Shown here in pieces: positions 6,254 to 6,558 of a DNA stretch of 6,558 bases. Both the position numbers and the translations under genes were made by a program. The notes under the pieces were generated by a model. The model searched no databases, was not told the origin of the DNA, and worked only from the letters and a program-made list of their open reading frames with translations. Origin of the DNA: Ferruginibacter sp. (GTDB lineage: Bacteria; Bacteroidota; Bacteroidia; Chitinophagales; Chitinophagaceae). The stretch is from contig VERM01000087.1 of NCBI GenBank assembly GCA_018882645.1, positions 1 through 6,558 on the forward strand, in the 5' to 3' direction. How positions within the stretch are numbered: position 1 is the stretch's first letter; each line of letters starts with the position of its first letter.

Positions 6254-6558
6254 GCATTATCAACCAAAACAAATGACGGTAGCGGTTCCGGTTCATTTGT
6301 CAGTAACATTAAAGGTTTGAGTGCAGGCACTACATACTTTGTAAGGGCTTATGCTACAAACAGTGCGGGCACGGCTTATGGAAATGAATGGAGTTTCACA
6401 ACGGCTGCTTCATCCAATAGCGTTGTAGATATTGATGGCAATGTGAATCCAATTGTTGCCATTTGCAGCCAGGTATGGACGGCAAAGAATCTGGAGGTGA
6501 GTAAGTACACAGACGGGACTACAATACCGCAGGTTACAGACCCGGCGCAGTGGAGCAA
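6245..6558 (+). CDS. Fragment of a surface protein: end of an FN3-like repeat plus start of a FISUMP domain; no start codon, runs off the window
   Basis: The frame opens after a TAG at 6242-6244 inside the last tandem repeat and stays open to the window end (104 codons). Residues 4-53 match the second half of the FN3/Ig-like repeats common in Bacteroidota secreted proteins: ALSTKTNDGSGSGSF, then GLSAGTTYFVRAYATNSAG, AYGNEWSFTT. Residues 60-104 match the start of a FISUMP domain: VVDIDGNV, AICSQVWTAKNLEVSKYTDG, IPQVTDPAQW. Such proteins are normally exported and often multi-copy; their function is mostly unknown. No in-frame ATG exists in the visible part. The first alternative start, TTG at 6317, would begin in mid-domain and supply no signal peptide. 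The first half of the FN3-like repeat is missing, and homology stops at the repeat boundary (6253/6254). It is therefore a 5'-truncated pseudogene, a silent cassette, or the result of an assembly join. Domain identity is confident; being an expressed gene is doubtful. Confidence 0.72.

Noticed and set aside
6376..6558. A minus-strand open frame at the right edge
   Set aside because: It is antisense to the frame encoding clear FN3-like and FISUMP sequence, so it is a shadow.

Overview
The window looks like a chromosomal segment from a Bacteroidota bacterium, probably a free-living or environmental Chitinophagales/Sphingobacteriia/Cytophagales-type lineage; the rank below phylum is a guess. Supporting signs are AT-leaning DNA, genes that mostly lack Shine-Dalgarno sequences, a perfect TAnnTTTG-type -7 element before lepA, an exported protein whose predicted mature form starts with Gln, and a fragment of a FISUMP (Fibrobacter succinogenes major paralogous) domain protein, a family often expanded in this phylum.

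Layout. (1) Positions 3-218, + strand: the C-terminal end of an integral membrane protein cut by the window edge. (2) 340-2154, + strand: lepA, translation elongation factor 4, complete, with a candidate promoter at 307-314. (3) 2163-3050, - strand: an exported protein of unknown function, converging on lepA with only 8 bp between stop codons. (4) 3154-6139, - strand: four consecutive genes, transcribed hddA, gmhA, hddC, gmhB. Together they encode the whole route from sedoheptulose 7-phosphate to GDP-D-glycero-alpha-D-manno-heptose, an activated sugar for surface glycans (S-layer glycan, O-antigen, capsule). (5) 6158-6253: six perfect-length 16-bp tandem repeats (twelve 8-bp half units, CRATTRGT), beginning 18 bp upstream of the hddA start codon. 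(6) 6245-6558, + strand: a start-less reading frame encoding the end of an FN3-like repeat followed by the beginning of a FISUMP domain, running off the window.

How the genes work together. GmhA isomerises sedoheptulose 7-phosphate, HddA phosphorylates C1, GmhB removes the C7 phosphate and HddC adds GMP. The genes are close together (41, 50 or 26, and 9 bp gaps) and are probably one operon, possibly with an internal promoter before gmhA.

The least ordinary part is the right end. A 96-bp variable-number-type repeat sits directly in the 5' region of the heptose operon, and a recognisable coding sequence of a multi-copy surface-protein family begins abruptly at the last repeat base. This could be a length-variable control region, a recombination scar or silent cassette, or an assembly join at a repeat. 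I see no clear evidence of an entirely new system; the rest is ordinary housekeeping and glycan-precursor content.
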